Assembly (NCBI GenBank): GCA_964057225.1
Contig: OZ059897.1
Span: 8,928,001 to 8,992,000, forward strand
Reading direction: 5' to 3'
Length of the DNA stretch: 64,000 bases
Origin: Auanema rhodensis
Taxonomy: Eukaryota; Nematoda; Chromadorea; Rhabditida; Rhabditidae
Position numbers and translations under genes: made by a program. Positions 25,202-39,041 of the stretch are shown here, piece after piece. Below the pieces are notes generated by a model. That model did not search any database. It worked only from the letters and a program-made list of their open reading frames with translations, and was not told the origin of the DNA. Position 1 is the stretch's first letter, and each line of letters begins with the position of its first letter.

Positions 25202-26503
25202 CTGAAACATTTCAAAATGTATCACAGAAGTTAATAATACAAATGAAGCATCAATTAAAAAATTTAAAATTGTGCAGAAAGGATGCAAGGCTGATAGAAG
25301 TGCACAAGATTGAACATTACTGCTCAGTACACTTGTTTATGCATACAAATGTTCCATCAAAAGTAGAAAGTTGACGACCTGTTAGAGATAATATAGACAA
25401 CCGAATATAGACAGAGACACAACACGATAACGATGTGGTATAGACGGTTCTAGAGAGCAGAAAAACCGCGCGCGCGCAATTTGCAATTAAAAAATCGATG
25501 AAACAGTTCAATGTACAGGTTGGAAGATGTATGATGACAATAGTGATCGCATGAATCGGATTCGGAGAACAAAACTTATACCTGATGTGTTTTCTGAACA
25601 AAATAGGGCATAATAGCGCTAATACAATTTCAAAACGCAAAAAGAGCGAATGAAGAAGCGACTGGTCTAAAGAACAGCAAGAAGAATACGCGCGTTTGAG
25701 TGATATTTGTGCCTGTGTGCTCATCAATTTATTTGATAAAAGATGATGGTATAATGCTCGCCAACAGATAATTTCTCGTGTAGTTTCAAAAGTAAAACAT
25801 TCTTGTAGAGAGAATTTATAAAAAAAATCAAAAATAATAGTAATATCATAATAAACTTTAAAAACATTAAGAGGGGTGTGAAAAAATAATTCTTTGTTTA
25901 GCAGTAGACTCTTGAGTGAAAATTGTATCGCCACACAACTTGGTCAATGGCCATACAAAGTTTTATAGTAAGTTTGAAAATATAATAATATCAGGGATTG
26001 CAATTTAAGTGTTAGAGACTTGGGGACTATGTATATATACTAGATTATTCCTAGCAATATATGATGAAATCTAGATTGAAGATAATAAAGATTGGAATTG
26101 AACTAGTTGTTTCTCAATATTTCAGAAACGACGTGAGTTTGTTTTACGTGACAATACGTTAGAAACAAATTCAAACGTTGTTTGAATTGACAGCGGTCAA
26201 ATTCCGCGTCAAAAAAAAATTATTTGTAAAGAAAAGATCGATGAATACGTTTTCAGAATGTAATGATGATTTATATAGAAAGGTGATAAGATGATTAGGT
26301 CCTGTAGAACAAGACGTAGTTGAAAGAATGTGCGAATTGTCATCGTTGTTCCTTTCATGTCATCGTTTTTTTATTCTTAACAACTTTGCTCAGTGCTTCA
26401 ACATCATTTGTGATTTGGAAACAGTGAAATAATCGTATTCTTCACATGTGACATCATAAGATGATAAATGTTGAGTGCTTTGAGAGTTTAAAAAAGAACT
26501 TAC
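25202..26503. other. Promoter/5' intron region of the peroxiredoxin gene
   Basis: No coding gene seen. A good donor (CAG then GTATAAG, minus strand, near 25580) could end a non-coding leader exon. A GC-rich patch (CGCGCGCGC near 25470) lies just upstream of the gene. A long minus-strand frame here has no peroxiredoxin or other recognisable content. Confidence 0.4.
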
Positions 26504-26521
26504 TGGCAACATCCTGTACAT
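26504..26521 (-). CDS. prdx-2: Possible alternative first coding exon of the peroxiredoxin
   Basis: Minus strand ATG...CCA followed by a consensus GTAAGT donor. Spliced in phase 0 to the acceptor directly before the main ATG (25201), it would add MYRMLP in front of MSKAF. C. elegans prdx-2, as I recall, also has isoforms with different first exons. Inference from splice sites only. Confidence 0.4.
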
Positions 26522-26798
26522 AGAATTCAAGTATAGGTGATTTGAGTCACGAATTAATGGGCTTGAGTTGGATTATATATTTCAAGCTAAGGTTGCTATA
26601 GCAATTCTTCACTAACCATATACTGCGATGGAATTGGAGGTGTGGTTTTATGTGCCAAATGAAGCAACCTAATGATGTTGCGGAAATGTTATATTATTTG
26701 ATGGTTTCAGGTTTCAACTTTCAACTTTTAATAGCCAATAATATGTTAACACTTTAAAACTTTAATAACCCATAAAACTAAATAAATAATTGAAATAT

Positions 26799-28364
26799 TC
26801 ACATGTTTACTATTTCATCTAGTGAGTTTGTAAAGCTGCTGAAAGAAAACACCTTCTGAACCTTCTCAGGGCCCTGAAAATTCAGAACTTGAATGAAAAA
26901 GAAATGAGATTAAAAAAACAAACATTTTTCCTCATAGAATCAAGCAAACTTTCTTCTTCAATCAAGGTTTTCATACACCTAGCAAACTGATCAGCATCCT
27001 GTTCAACTAAGAATCCCGTTTTATTGTTATCAACAGATTCTTTGGGTCCTTTAAATTAAGATATTAGCTGCAGTAGTATTAAGATAAGAACCTCCAGAAT
27101 TCACAGCAATAACGGGAGTTCCAAGATACATAGCTTCTACTGGTACAATTCCGAAATGCTCTTTATCAGGCGTGTAGAGAACAGCTGTGCTTTCCCTCAG
27201 AATATTAATTTTCACTTTATCACCTGAAACAATTAATATTGAACTAATTCGATGTGAATATTGGAATAGTTGTAATAACAATTATGAACTTACTGGGAGA
27301 TTTCAAAAATGTAATTTGTCTAGAATCAATATTCAAGTCTTGACTATATTTGGTTAACTGGCGATAATATTCAATGTTTTCATAATTATTTGTGTCATAC
27401 CCTCCGGCAATAATCAAAAAACATTTTTCAAAAACTTCTGAAGAAAGTATACTCTGGAGAGCAGCTGTAAAATAAAGTTTATTAAATTGGAATCAAATAT
27501 TCGAACCGAAAGCTTCAAGTGCCAACTTCACATTCTTTTTAACTTCAAACCGATTCAATGAAGTAAATATATACTTGGCTTTTGGGGGTATGCAGGAAAC
27601 TTTTTCAACTTCAACATTATCGAAAAACGAAGTGTTTAAACTTGGATAAACAACTAAAATTATAATGAGTTATAAAAAAAACAACCAAAAACGATTCACC
27701 TTGCAATTTCGTGTTTTCTAATGATTTAAATGTTTCTCTGAATACCGAAGCTGTAAAGTTGCTATTAACACAGACAACATCAGCTTTTCCTGTAGAATAT
27801 TCTTCTAGGAAATCAAGAACATATCTAAAAATAGCTATGAAAATCAATTAAACAAAGTTTTAAATACCTATAATAATATTTCAAAGTAGTATCACGTTGG
27901 GTCAGTAAAAGGTCAGGATAGTGACAATAAAAAACAAGTTTCGCTTTTGAAAAAAGCCGAAGAACTAAGAGACAAGCAGATACCTGAACAAGTTAAGACC
28001 TAATAATCTACTAATATATAGAAAATAACTTGATCAACTATGATAACATCAGACTCTATGAATAGACATACATATAGTGCTGCAAGACACATTCTAATAT
28101 AGGCACACATTGCCCACATTTTCCCACATAAAGTTCGAGGAAAAAATGCAACTTTCTTAACATCTGTAAAGTTCGTATTACTGATTCGTTGATTTCAAAA
28201 TATTTACTTAATTCTTCCGTTTCTTTAAAGCAATGTGTTTTATCGTAATGATTTGTAACCATGGTGACTTCGTGGTCTTTGGATTTCAATCCCACCGCTG
28301 CATCCACTATCAATCTTTCAGCTCCGCCAATTCCCAAATCGGGGTGAATGAATGTAACCCTCAT
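26799..28364 (-). CDS. alg-2: ALG2 alpha-1,3/1,6-mannosyltransferase
   Basis: Seen: starts [20 protein letters not shown], with the GGAERL nucleotide-sugar loop of GT4 enzymes. It continues with [47 protein letters not shown], and the GT4 E-x7-E block in [20 protein letters not shown]. Several short introns interrupt it, including one of 44 bases after TEEL. The C terminus ends [12 protein letters not shown]. Role: adds the second and third mannoses to the dolichol-linked N-glycan precursor on the cytosolic face of the ER. The ATG sits three bases after an ACAG acceptor and only 235 bases after the stop of the aldolase gene, so it is probably a downstream operon gene. Length about 400 residues, normal. 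Confidence 0.93.
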
Positions 28365-28598
28365 ATTCTGTTAAATATATATTAGAACCATATTGTCATT
28401 GATTAGGTTTGTTATATACTAAATGGATCTTTAGCCTATGATTTAACAATTTAATAAGAATTTCATTTTTATATTGAAAGATAAAAAAAATCACAACCTA
28501 TGACTTACAACGTTACGAACTGAAACAAAATATGGCAAACTAAAACAATGAGCAATTGTCATGGCATAATAAAATAGCATAACAATTTAAAACAATAT

Positions 28599-29926
28599 TC
28601 AAAGAGCTTTAACAATGTTGTCGAGCAAACTGCTAGCTCCAATACGGAACAAAGATGGTGTGACCCAGTCGCTTCCAAGAATCTAAAACAAATATTGAGA
28701 GATGTTATCATGATTTGTTAACGTACATCTTCGACCAAAGCGTAGAACGCAAAGGCTTCTTCTGGAGTCTTAATTCCTCCGGCAGGCTTAAAACCAACCT
28801 AAAAAATACGAGATGCAAAAAGGATTCGTTTAAAGCAGAACGATACCTTCTTCCCGGTCAACGCATACCAGCGCTTGATAGCATGACACATAACATAAGC
28901 AACTTCAAGAGTGGCATTTGTTGTTTCTTTTCCGGTGGAGGTTTTGATAAAGTCACTTCCTTAAATAGAAAAAATGTAATAAGGAAGAACAAATTATTTA
29001 TACCAGCTAAGATGCTAGCCCAACTAGCTTTGTAAACATTTGCGAGAGTCTTTAATTCACCAGTAGCGAGAATAGTCTTAAGGTGGGCAGACCCGCAAGC
29101 TTTCTTCAAAGCAAGAACCTCTTCATAAACAGCTATCAAATAAGTACAATTATATATAATAACTAAGTTGCTTATATACTCTTCCAGTCCTCATCGAGAG
29201 CAGAAGCACGACTAATAACAATATCAATTTCGTTGGCTCCGTCGGCAACGGTTAGTTCCACCTCGAGAATCTTAGATTGCAAATGATATTGTCCTGATGG
29301 GAAACCAGCAGCAACTCAAAACAAAAACAATTATGATAACATAAATACTTCAAATTTAGAAGTTGCTTGATAATACTTTAAGGGTAAACCATAAAATATT
29401 CAACTCTTACCTCCGGCAATATTAATCTTCTTTCCGACAGAAGTGATATGCTTCTTAAGATCACGAATTCTTTGAGGATAAACACATACAGCAGCGGTAG
29501 TTACATTAGCCTAAAGTCAATAAAACAATTAAAATAATGTAAGGCATTGCAGTTATTACCCCAGGAACGGCATCGAGGGCACGGTCAGCAAGAGCAACCA
29601 CTTTTTCCTTGGTGTCATCTCCAGAAAGAGTGGTCAAATCAATGAAACTAACCAATTTTAAAAGGTGATCTTTCTATAAAAAATGAAGACTAAAAGTTTT
29701 TCATTAATTATAACTTACGTCCTTAGCTAAATGAAGAGCGCGCTCTTCATACTTAGCAGTAGCAGCAGTGATCTCTTGAGTATCAAAATCTCTAGCACTC
29801 TTAATGAAAATAAGATTTAAAAAAAGCAATGAAAAAGAAAACCTCTTTATCGAAAGAAGCTTGATCGAACTTCTCTCCATAGCATTTAACAAAAGAGTAT
29901 AATTGTGGAAGGAAGATAGTAGCCAT
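28599..29926 (-). CDS. Deoxyribose-phosphate aldolase (DERA)
   Basis: Seen: a class I aldolase barrel with FIDLTTLSGDDT, VCVYPQR, AAGFPSGQ, GANEIDIVIS, the Schiff-base lysine in GSDFIKTSTGKE, and the phosphate-binding GFKPAGGIKT. It ends GASSLLDNIVKAL. Several exons with introns of 45-90 bases; about 310 residues, like other animal DERAs. Role: splits 2-deoxyribose-5-phosphate into glyceraldehyde-3-phosphate and acetaldehyde in nucleoside catabolism. The start MATIFLPQLYS is five bases after a TTTTTAG acceptor and 216 bases from the upstream XRN1 stop. This fits a trans-spliced operon gene between xrn-1 and alg-2. All catalytic residues that I can place are present. Confidence 0.93.
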
Positions 29927-30141
29927 TGTGTCTAAAAACTATTCAATGAAATTAAAAACAATGAAATTATGAAAACAGATACAGATACAGCCTTCGAGAT
30001 TAACAAATAGAAACTAACATAAGGTTCATATAATATGAATACGCATTTATTAATAGTTTCTTTAAAAACTGGTAAAATTACAGGGTGTTCAAACAATTTA
30101 ACACATGTTAGGTAAAAGTATCCAGAAAATAGCAGTCTAAA

Positions 30142-33100
30142 TTAATTCATTCCAAACTTTGCTGCTAATCTTGGTGTCCTCTTCTTCGATGGTACGGAGG
30201 ATGACTGTGCTTGAATTGCTTCACTTTCTACTTTTACATCTTCGTACTCTTCCGACTTAGAAGAGGCCACCTGGGCCCCTGCTTCAGTTTCAGTTTCTTG
30301 GGCAAGAGCTTTTGATGATTGGACGTGAGATGAATTGGTTTTCTTTCCTTTCGTTCTAATAGGTTTTGAGATCTGCAAGAAAGTTCACTATATAACACAA
30401 TTTTAAATATATTTACAGTGCTGGGCTTCAAATCTGTCAGCTTTGGATGTTGAACATCCTGATGCGTCCTGTTTTGCCACCGTCTACCATTAGGTCTAAC
30501 ATCCCTTGGTCCTCCGGCGTAATTACTTTGAGGATGATCCGCCCGTGGATGATAACGTTGAGAATCCACATCCTCAGATACACTTGGCCCAATTGGCTTC
30601 TTAAATAAAAAATAAGAATATAAGTTAAAACTAACACTAACATCTTCATTTGCAGGCTCCTTTTCCTTTTTTTCTTCCCTTTTTAGTATTCGCAAAATTC
30701 CTGGTTTAACAGGTTGTGCTAAATTTAGAATTTTTTCAAGAACATTTTCTTGTTCTGTCTCTGATTTTTTAGGAAGAACTGAGTCACTTGGTTTTTCAGG
30801 ATTAACTTTAACACTTTCTATCAAAGCTACTGATTCCGGTTTTAATATACTCATCAAAGCCTTCTCACGATTCTCCAAAGTCATTAAAGATGTTTCAGTT
30901 TTCAAATTTTTGTCGGCATCGGAATAAGCAGTATTACGATCATCCAAACGGTTCTGTTTGGGTGACTTCGCTTTTTTCTTCTGCTTCTTATCCGTGGAAG
31001 TAGGTTCACTTTTTTCCGTAACCAAAAGCTTTTGCAATACATCAGCCATTTCATCGGCAAATTCAGCCTTATTTGGGAACCGGGAATCTTTGGTCTCTTG
31101 TGCATTCTGACCAGATCCAATACCAAGAATATTTAAAAGCTCTATTCTAGCTTCCTCCTTCTTAAAAAAACAAGATATGTTAAAGATAAAGACATTCAAT
31201 ATTCTAGCCTGGAATATTTTTTTGCCATCTACTCCACCTTCCGCATATTCAGTTTTGATAGGCTTTGTGGATTTTGCTGAACCTTCTTTCTTGTTGTTCC
31301 TGGTTTTACTGCTCGCGTCGGATTTGAAACTATTTTCATTGTGCGCTGATCCTTTCTAAAAATTATTACAAAAAGAGTCATTTTCAGAAAAAAAAAATTA
31401 ACCTTTGGAAAATCATGTGTCCGACGATTATCCTTATCCTTTCGATGTTTCGAGCCGTCGTGATTACCATTCTTTGCTTTATTATATTTCTCTGGAGTCT
31501 TTGCAGGACCCCAAACTTTGGTAGGGCATTTTCCCATAGAACGTTCTTTTCCGTATGTGATGTTAATAAGTGAACATATAGAAACAGTGGCGCAACATTC
31601 TAGCTTAGATCTTAATAACAGAAATTAAATGAAAACAGGAATAATATCGCACTTCGTATATGCGCCTTTAAATGCCTTATCAAATAGGACTTCGATTGTT
31701 TCGGATTGAATGCCAACTACAGTTCCCTAGAAGAAGAAAAAAATTAAACTGATAAACTAATACAAAGCTCACTTGTAATCCAAACGGCACATTAGAAAAA
31801 GAAGATACATTTACAACACGATCTAATAGTTGGAAATCAACATTTGGCTCAGGAAGTACTTTTCCATTAAAGAGTTCTGCCTATGAAAAGAAGGAAATAA
31901 ATAATAATTTTTAAAAATCTTACCCTAAATAATTTGCTGGGGTTCACGACACTTTTAACCCAAGAAACACTTGGAGACGTTTTTTCCAAGCACTCCTCGA
32001 CATGGGCTGAAACATAATGATGATGATAAGTATAACAAGGTCAGTTTAAATGAACTTGAAATAATGAATTGATAGATGCCTAACATAAGGATGATAAAAA
32101 CGAACCAATCATAATGTTATCGACATATTGAGAGCCAAAACTTTTCAATTCGGCATTTTTCGAGACAACGTCAGATAAGAACGTAGATAATGCTTCCAAC
32201 CGAGACTTAAAACAATTTTTCAGACATACGCAGCTTATTGAAAATTACCACTCTGAGTTCTTCATCTGGCCAGATTTCGCTTGCAAAATATGCATCATCA
32301 CGACATCGTTTGTCCATGTATGATAATAAGTCATTAAATCTAAACATTGCTTCTGGTACATACCGATATCGCAAATCACTTACTTGCACTTATATTCAGT
32401 GAGTACTCGAACACACAAACTGGAATAGCTCCAGTTACCATCTTCGAATTTAGTGTAATTTGGGGCCTGAAGTCCAAGTATAATAAAGGGTGAGTAAAAT
32501 AATTTCTTCTACTTCTAAGCCCTGTTTTGAAGATCGTAAAGATAATCCAACATTGATCTTTTGCTTGTAACTGTTATTACGTTCAAACTCTTCTCTGTTA
32601 CCATCAATCAGAGGAATGAACGCTGTGAGTCGCCCAATCATTATTCGACCGACTGTAAAATATTCAAAGATATATCATTAACGTGTCGAATTATTCACCT
32701 CCAGATCTACGTCCAGCTTCAAATGCAGGGAACCAATGTAAAGAGAATCGGCGATCATTGGATTTCAAGTAACCAATATCGGGCTGATCATAAAGAGCAG
32801 CTGTAACTACTGCACGATCTACAAATTGTAATTATGTAACTGAAAACAAAAAAACTATATCATACTGAATCCATCTTTATTAGTATATTCCTCAATAATG
32901 GTTGGGAAGCCGAAACCCTTCCATCCTGCCTCCATAACAAAAGCCTAGAACATGAAAACATTAGATATTTCCAATAAAAAAAACTACTCACTCTAGATTT
33001 AGGAGGATACGCTTCCATCACACTCATTTCCTTTAATTGTCGACCTTCATCAGATTTGATATCCTAAAAAATAATTAATTTGATACAATATTAGAACAGT

Positions 33101-36100
33101 ATGAAATACCGTCACCAAAAGTGGCAATAAAACAGGGATTAAGGATGACTCTGAACTCCACTGCTTAACGGGTACTACTTTATCCTCCTTAGTTTCATAT
33201 ACAACCCCCAAAAGTCTTTTAACGAATACTACAGCTTCGACTTCTTCAACGTTGATTGCATAACGATGAAGTTGTCTATCAGAAACAGTAGATAATACAA
33301 AATTGTAATACAATATACCTATCTCGAAGATTACGAACATGGCTGTGATATTGAACAATTTCGTCCTCTGTGAGTTTTATCTGAGTCACTTCGTCATATC
33401 TTTGTCTTTGATATTTATAGCTTGGACCCCATATACAGAAAACTTTGCCCATCTGAATAAAGGTGTTAAATTCCCATTTTGTCTTAATTGAAACCTTAAG
33501 AATTGGCCAATCAACGAAAACTTCTTTATCGATTAAGTCAAAAGCTACTTCTAACAAATCTCGGCATAACGCTTCCCGTTTCACGGGCTCAAGAATCATA
33601 GATGGCCTTGTACTGTTAGATTGGAAAACGCATACATTGATCTGAAATTAAGAGCGTAAACTTTTTAAAAATTAAAACAAATTACTTTTTTCAGATATGC
33701 TTTATGTGGAATATGTTTCATTGTTGGGAAGCCTGGGAAGAAAACATCCAACTTAACTTCGGGCAATAAACCCCAAACAACTTTTTCTCGAGGAATTCGG
33801 AATTTGTCCTTATCCACATGTGTTACTCTAGAAGTACAAATAAAAAAATAAAAATAAATTCATAACACGTACATTGCCTTCTTCTGCTCATCTTCAGCAG
33901 TTGAATACTGGAAGAGAAGATGATCACCATGACTATTGCGCTTTTTTTCTTCATCTGTGAGCAAATTCATCTGAAAATCAAAAATAGATCCAAGAATGAT
34001 ATGAAGCAAATGTACTTTCTCACTAATTGCACTCAGCAACCGTTTTTCATCGATAAAAGGAATCAAAACTACAGCTTCCCAATCATTCTTCTTTCCATTT
34101 AAATCAGTTTCGAAGTTTGTTGGGTAAAAGTCAGAAATAACAGACTCCGGTTGCATTAATTCCTGAATTATAACTATAGGATAGTACATTTAAGAAGTCA
34201 TACCCGCAAAACTTTAGGTATACAATCACCTGAAGACTCAGGTAGAACAGCCAATAGCTGTTCGAATGGCTTGAAAGGCTCCGATAACTCGAAAGATAGA
34301 TCCATATCAGCAAAATTTACAACATCAGAAATGTATGGTGCGTAATGGTGAGGAAAATACCTTAACTTGAAGTATGAAAAGAAATAAGATAAAATATTCT
34401 TACCAACTCCAGGATACACATCCATGATAGTAGTAATGAAGAACCCACTGAATAGCACGGACATATCCTTCAGATTGTTGTCGCACTTGATCTCTGGTGA
34501 TATTCTTTAACCTAGAAAAGAAGTCAAATACATCTATTTTGGTGATGACAGAAAACGTACTTCAATTTTTCAGAGTAATAATTCCGTTTGTGCTTCTTGA
34601 ATTCATTGCCAATAGCACGAGACCAAATATTCTAAATGAGATCATTAACTAAAATTTTAAAGTGAATCGAATACTTCTATTCTATTCTCAAACTCTCGTT
34701 CATCCATGTCTTTGAAATCGGCAAGAGCTAAAGCTTCAGCTACCTCATCAACAACAGGATCTTCTTCTAAAAAAACAACAAAATTTTATTGTAGTTTGAT
34801 TATGTAACTTACCATGATCGGCTAATAATTCAGAAGCGCTAGCAATAGGGTCACTATCACTTTGGGTAGTACAGAGCAAATCATCTTCTAAAGTTGAACA
34901 TTCAAAAGTTTGATGACGAATAAAAAACATTACCTTCATCACTAGTTACAAACGCTAAATCTTCATTAGAAATGCTTTCTTGATTGTCAGACTCATCATT
35001 TTCCATATCGGAATCCTCAAATTTTTGTAAATCTTCTTCTTCATAATACATCAGTTCTTCTTCAGCACCAGGCTGAGAAGCACCTTTCTTAGCTCTTAAA
35101 TAAGCAGCATCTTCCATGACCTTAAATTTTAATCAAGTTCAAAAAACATTGAAAAGATACAAACCCGAACAAAACTATTCCTATCATTCATAGCAACAGC
35201 TTTTAAAAATATTTCGAAGCGTTTGAGATTCAAATAACCGGATTCATTTATATAACCTAAAGATATCAAGAACAATTAGTAGATTTAAAGAATTCTAACC
35301 ATCAAGAGTAGGCAAGACCCGCTTATAGGTATCATACAAAAAAGGTAAAGCATCATCGTGAATATGAATATTGGGTAAGTGCGGTAAAAAGTCGTTTCCA
35401 ATTAAAAAGCCCATTAAAATCCAATCGTCAATAACTCTTTCAGTCTCATAATCAAATGGTAAAACACTCTGTACGATTTATTGAATAAAAAAGGATAATG
35501 CACTTAATTTACCTCTAATGATCGGAATTCCCAAGATAAATACTCTCGTAATAACGATAAATGCAAAAGATGGAAAGTGGTATTCGCAGGGCTAGTCCTA
35601 GAAAAAAAAAAACTCTTTAAAAAATTACTTTTTATTTCTAACCGTTTTGCTGGCAGCTTTTTCTTTTTACCTCGACTAGGAGGTGTAAATTTTACTTCCT
35701 CACGGAGAAGTGAAAAATGGGGTTCATGTGAAACCATTCCTAACATAATCTAAATGCATTTCAGTTAAAACCATTTTAAATATAAAGTAACCAAATCAGC
35801 ATCTAAGCCATACATACAGTGCCTAGTATTTGGATCATAGTTTGGATCCGTTTTTTCTGTTCGTATGAAGTCCATGATTTTATGTTCTCCTTCTCCTGGG
35901 CACTATAAATTATTTCTTTTTTTAATTGAGAACTATTATATCTATTTCTTACGTTGTGCCCAGAAAGGAATATTCTTGGACCCTGCCAAGTAGAATCATT
36001 ATTAACCTTCTTTTCTATCCAATCGCACAATCGTTCGTGTAATGTTACCATAAATGTAGTGCCAGGAGTAATACAGTTCTTATCAAAACGCTTTTCAGAA

Positions 36101-36647
36101 GGTAGCTCCTGCTTTTGAGCTTTAGCCTTCTCTTCCTGTTCTTGATCAGTACGAGCTGACCTGAACACAACTCTCAATGTGCTAGCATACATAAAATGTG
36201 CCTTACATGAATCTTCTAGCTCTCTGTTGGTTCATTTTTGCTCTAGGAGCAACACCATCTACAGCCATAAAAAATACCTTTTGAGGGCGTATAATTCGGT
36301 AGAGCTTCTAAAATACATTAATATATTCGACGCAATTTTCAGTTTATGTGAGTTCGTGGTTGCTTCCGAGCTTCTAGTTTTAATAGTTATATATCTTACG
36401 TCAATATATGCAAAAATATCGTTCATTATTTGTTCTTCAGAAATCCTAAAAGTCACGTCGTCATCGTTTGGATGAGAGCAGTTATGTATAATTCCATTCA
36501 TATCCAAATAAAGATTATCGAACTCGGGAATCTGAACAGCTAAATTAACAACAAAACCAGGCATTTTTTAACCTGTGTATTACTAATAACTTCACTAAGG
36601 CATGGATAACGCTCAGAGAGCCACCGATAAAATTTCGGCACTCCCAT
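30142..36647 (-). CDS. xrn-1: 5'-3' exoribonuclease XRN1
   Basis: Seen: the ATG follows TTTCAG and opens [15 protein letters not shown]. Next come the magnesium-binding CR1 blocks ([89 protein letters not shown]), the CR2 block, the D1-D3 domains including an SH3-like segment ([12 protein letters not shown]), and a long low-complexity Lys/Glu/Ser tail from about 31539 to the stop. More than 25 short exons; roughly 1,600 residues, the usual XRN1 length. Role: degrades decapped 5'-monophosphate mRNA in cytoplasmic P bodies. It is the 5'-most gene of a tight same-strand group with the aldolase and ALG2 genes, so its promoter upstream of 36.65 kb may drive all of them. Confidence 0.95.
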
Positions 36648-38201
36648 CTGAAATAGGAAAGCAAAAATAAATAAATCTTATAAACTGCACTACTTCGAAA
36701 TTAAAAGCATGAAATATATAATAGAAAACTTTGAAAAAAAAATCAAAAAGATAATTATCGAACAAGAACGTCTCTGATATAAGAAATAAATTGCTGACTG
36801 CCTTATGAACGGCGAGCGTAACCGGTTGACGTAGCGCGATTTCATAAAAGGAACGCAACAACTTGAAAATTTAAACTAACGAGTATCCCAAAATTCATAA
36901 TAATATTTTTGAAAGTAGTACATTACCTTATTCAGTTCTACGTTATCTTCGTACTACGAATGGTTTGAAATAATATTAAATGGTACCACATGTGTACCAC
37001 ATTTCATGATAACACTAAAATGTTTTTTTTTTCAAACAAAATATATAAGTGGGTTGAAAAAATTTGTTTAATTCTTAAGTTCACGTAGTATTATAGCAAT
37101 CATTTTCCGGAATGAAATCAATTAAGCTTTTTCATATAAAAATAATTTGTCAAAAACATTACAGCGCTTAAAGCGAAAATAGATACGCAATTTCGGCCGA
37201 GCCCTTTCCTAATATAGACTAAATTTTAAATTAAACTATTAATATCTGACAATACAATACTGCTAGGAACCAATAAAATATATATTGTTTGTTCTTCCTG
37301 TTTCTAGCAAGGATCAGCAAAGATATCGATTACCCCGATTAGTCATCTTCTACTTTGGTTGGCGAAAAAAAGTTTGGTTCTAGATAAATTCTCTTGTGCT
37401 GGATAATTCCTCGTAAATTGCAAATTGCAGTTCTGTGACGTATACTATTTTTCCAAGTTGAAGTATATATTTTTTTCTTCTAGTTTCATGACCAAACAAA
37501 CTATAATAGATATTTAAGCATGTTGCTGGTCCAATACTCCTGAAATCATGAATTTTGCTTATCTTTAAACATGACCAATAATGTAAATACAAACTATTTC
37601 AATTTCGATTTTCGTTCCGAAATAAAAATTTGGTTTTGTGCTTAATGCTCAGCACATTTGATGGCGATTAGCTAACTATACGGTGTTGATTTTTCCCCCA
37701 ATAATATTATATATATATATTTATATATATTTATATTTATATACATTCATATTAATTTAATTATATTTAAAAATTTATATCTATTTATAAAACAATATAT
37801 ATTATAAATTGATCATATTTTTCGAGTAAGAGAATGAAAAAATAGCTAAAGTCATACATCTATTGAAAAAAAAGTTTCATCATACCTTTGCAAAACGCAT
37901 CATTTGACACATTCTGTGTCGTTTTTGTGTTCAACATATTAATAATACAATGCCACATAGTGGAATCTACCATACACTCATCAAGCTGATCCTTCTCTAA
38001 TTGTCTCTCCACGTCCTCTTCTCCTTTCTCTTCCTTCTCATCTCTCTCCCTCTTTCCCGATTACTTTTGATGCGGCGTTTAAACAACCTGGGAAATTTCT
38101 ATCAGTCTCCCAATCTGTTCCAATCGACGGTGGTCGTGGAACATTTTTGTTGTTCTCTTCTTGCATGAATATTTGTTTTAAGTAATATTCCATATTTAGA
38201 T
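36648..38201. other. Divergent intergenic region between xrn-1 (-) and GST (+)
   Basis: About 1.5 kb with promoters on both sides. An AT-only tract lies at about 37704-37800, and a pyrimidine-rich stretch (TCTTCTCC-type) at 37990-38060 precedes the GST. No gene seen. Confidence 0.55.
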
Positions 38202-39041
38202 ATGGTTCATTACAAGCTTAACTACTTCGATGCTCGTGGGGCCGGAGAGATTATTCGTCAGGTTTGATTAATATTTTTGGCGTTGTTATCATGTTTTCTA
38301 GATCTTTAAATATGCTGAACAAGATTTTGAAGATCACAGAATCCCCCGTGAAAATTGGGAGAACATGAAGAATGGTTGTGATAATGTTTAAAACATTGAT
38401 GATAATTGAAGCTTGTAGAAATGCCGTTCGGACAGATGCCTGTATTGGAGGTTGATGGTAAAAAACTTCCCCAAAGTTTTGCTATTGCTCGTTATCTTGC
38501 TCGCCAATTCGGTTTGTGCATAATATTTGATAAAAGACTTATTATCCTTACAGGTTTGGCTGGTAAGAATGCCTGGGAAGAAGCACTAGTAGATGCTTAT
38601 GCTGACCAATACAAGGACTTTATGGTGTCGATAATTCCATTTTTCCGCATGATGGCTGGAATGTTAACAGGAGATATTGTATAAACGTTAATGTAATATC
38701 TGAAAGCCTACTAAATAATTTACAGGAGAAGGAAAAGGCAGAAAGCTTTGAGCCAGCTGTGAAAAAACATTATACATTGTTCGCGCAAGCCATCAAGTCT
38801 AACCCTTCCGGCTACCTGGTAGGTGATGGTGTTACTTGGATTGATCTTTTAATCGCTGAGATGTCTGTGTTTGTCTTCAATAGATCTGATAATGCTGTGA
38901 CTGATTTCCCTGAGGTTTGTTATATCAAACCAATATATAGCATGATCAATCTTTTTTCAGGTAAAAGCTCACCAAGACAAAATTCATGCCATTCCTCAAA
39001 TCAAGAAATGGAGAGAGACTCGCCCTGAAACAAACTTCTAA
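38202..39041 (+). CDS. Glutathione S-transferase, nematode sigma-like class (first of a pair)
   Basis: Seen: six in-phase exons (38202-38261, 38302-38374, 38419-38510, 38554-38678, 38725-38914, 38961-39041), 206 residues, the family length. [20 protein letters not shown] contains the catalytic Tyr ([10 protein letters not shown]) that activates glutathione. [20 protein letters not shown] holds the cis-Pro and the Gln-Ser glutathione contacts. The C-terminal helical domain ends [16 protein letters not shown]. Role: cytosolic conjugation of glutathione to electrophiles; sigma-like nematode GSTs are typically stress-induced. A related gene lies 1.5 kb downstream on the same strand, so this is a tandem duplication. 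The sequences have diverged throughout, so it is not recent. Confidence 0.94.

Noticed and set aside
25317-25934. 205-codon minus-strand frame upstream of the peroxiredoxin
   Set aside because: Composition is that of translated AT-rich non-coding DNA, no family motif, and a good splice donor lies within it; treated as promoter or leader intron.
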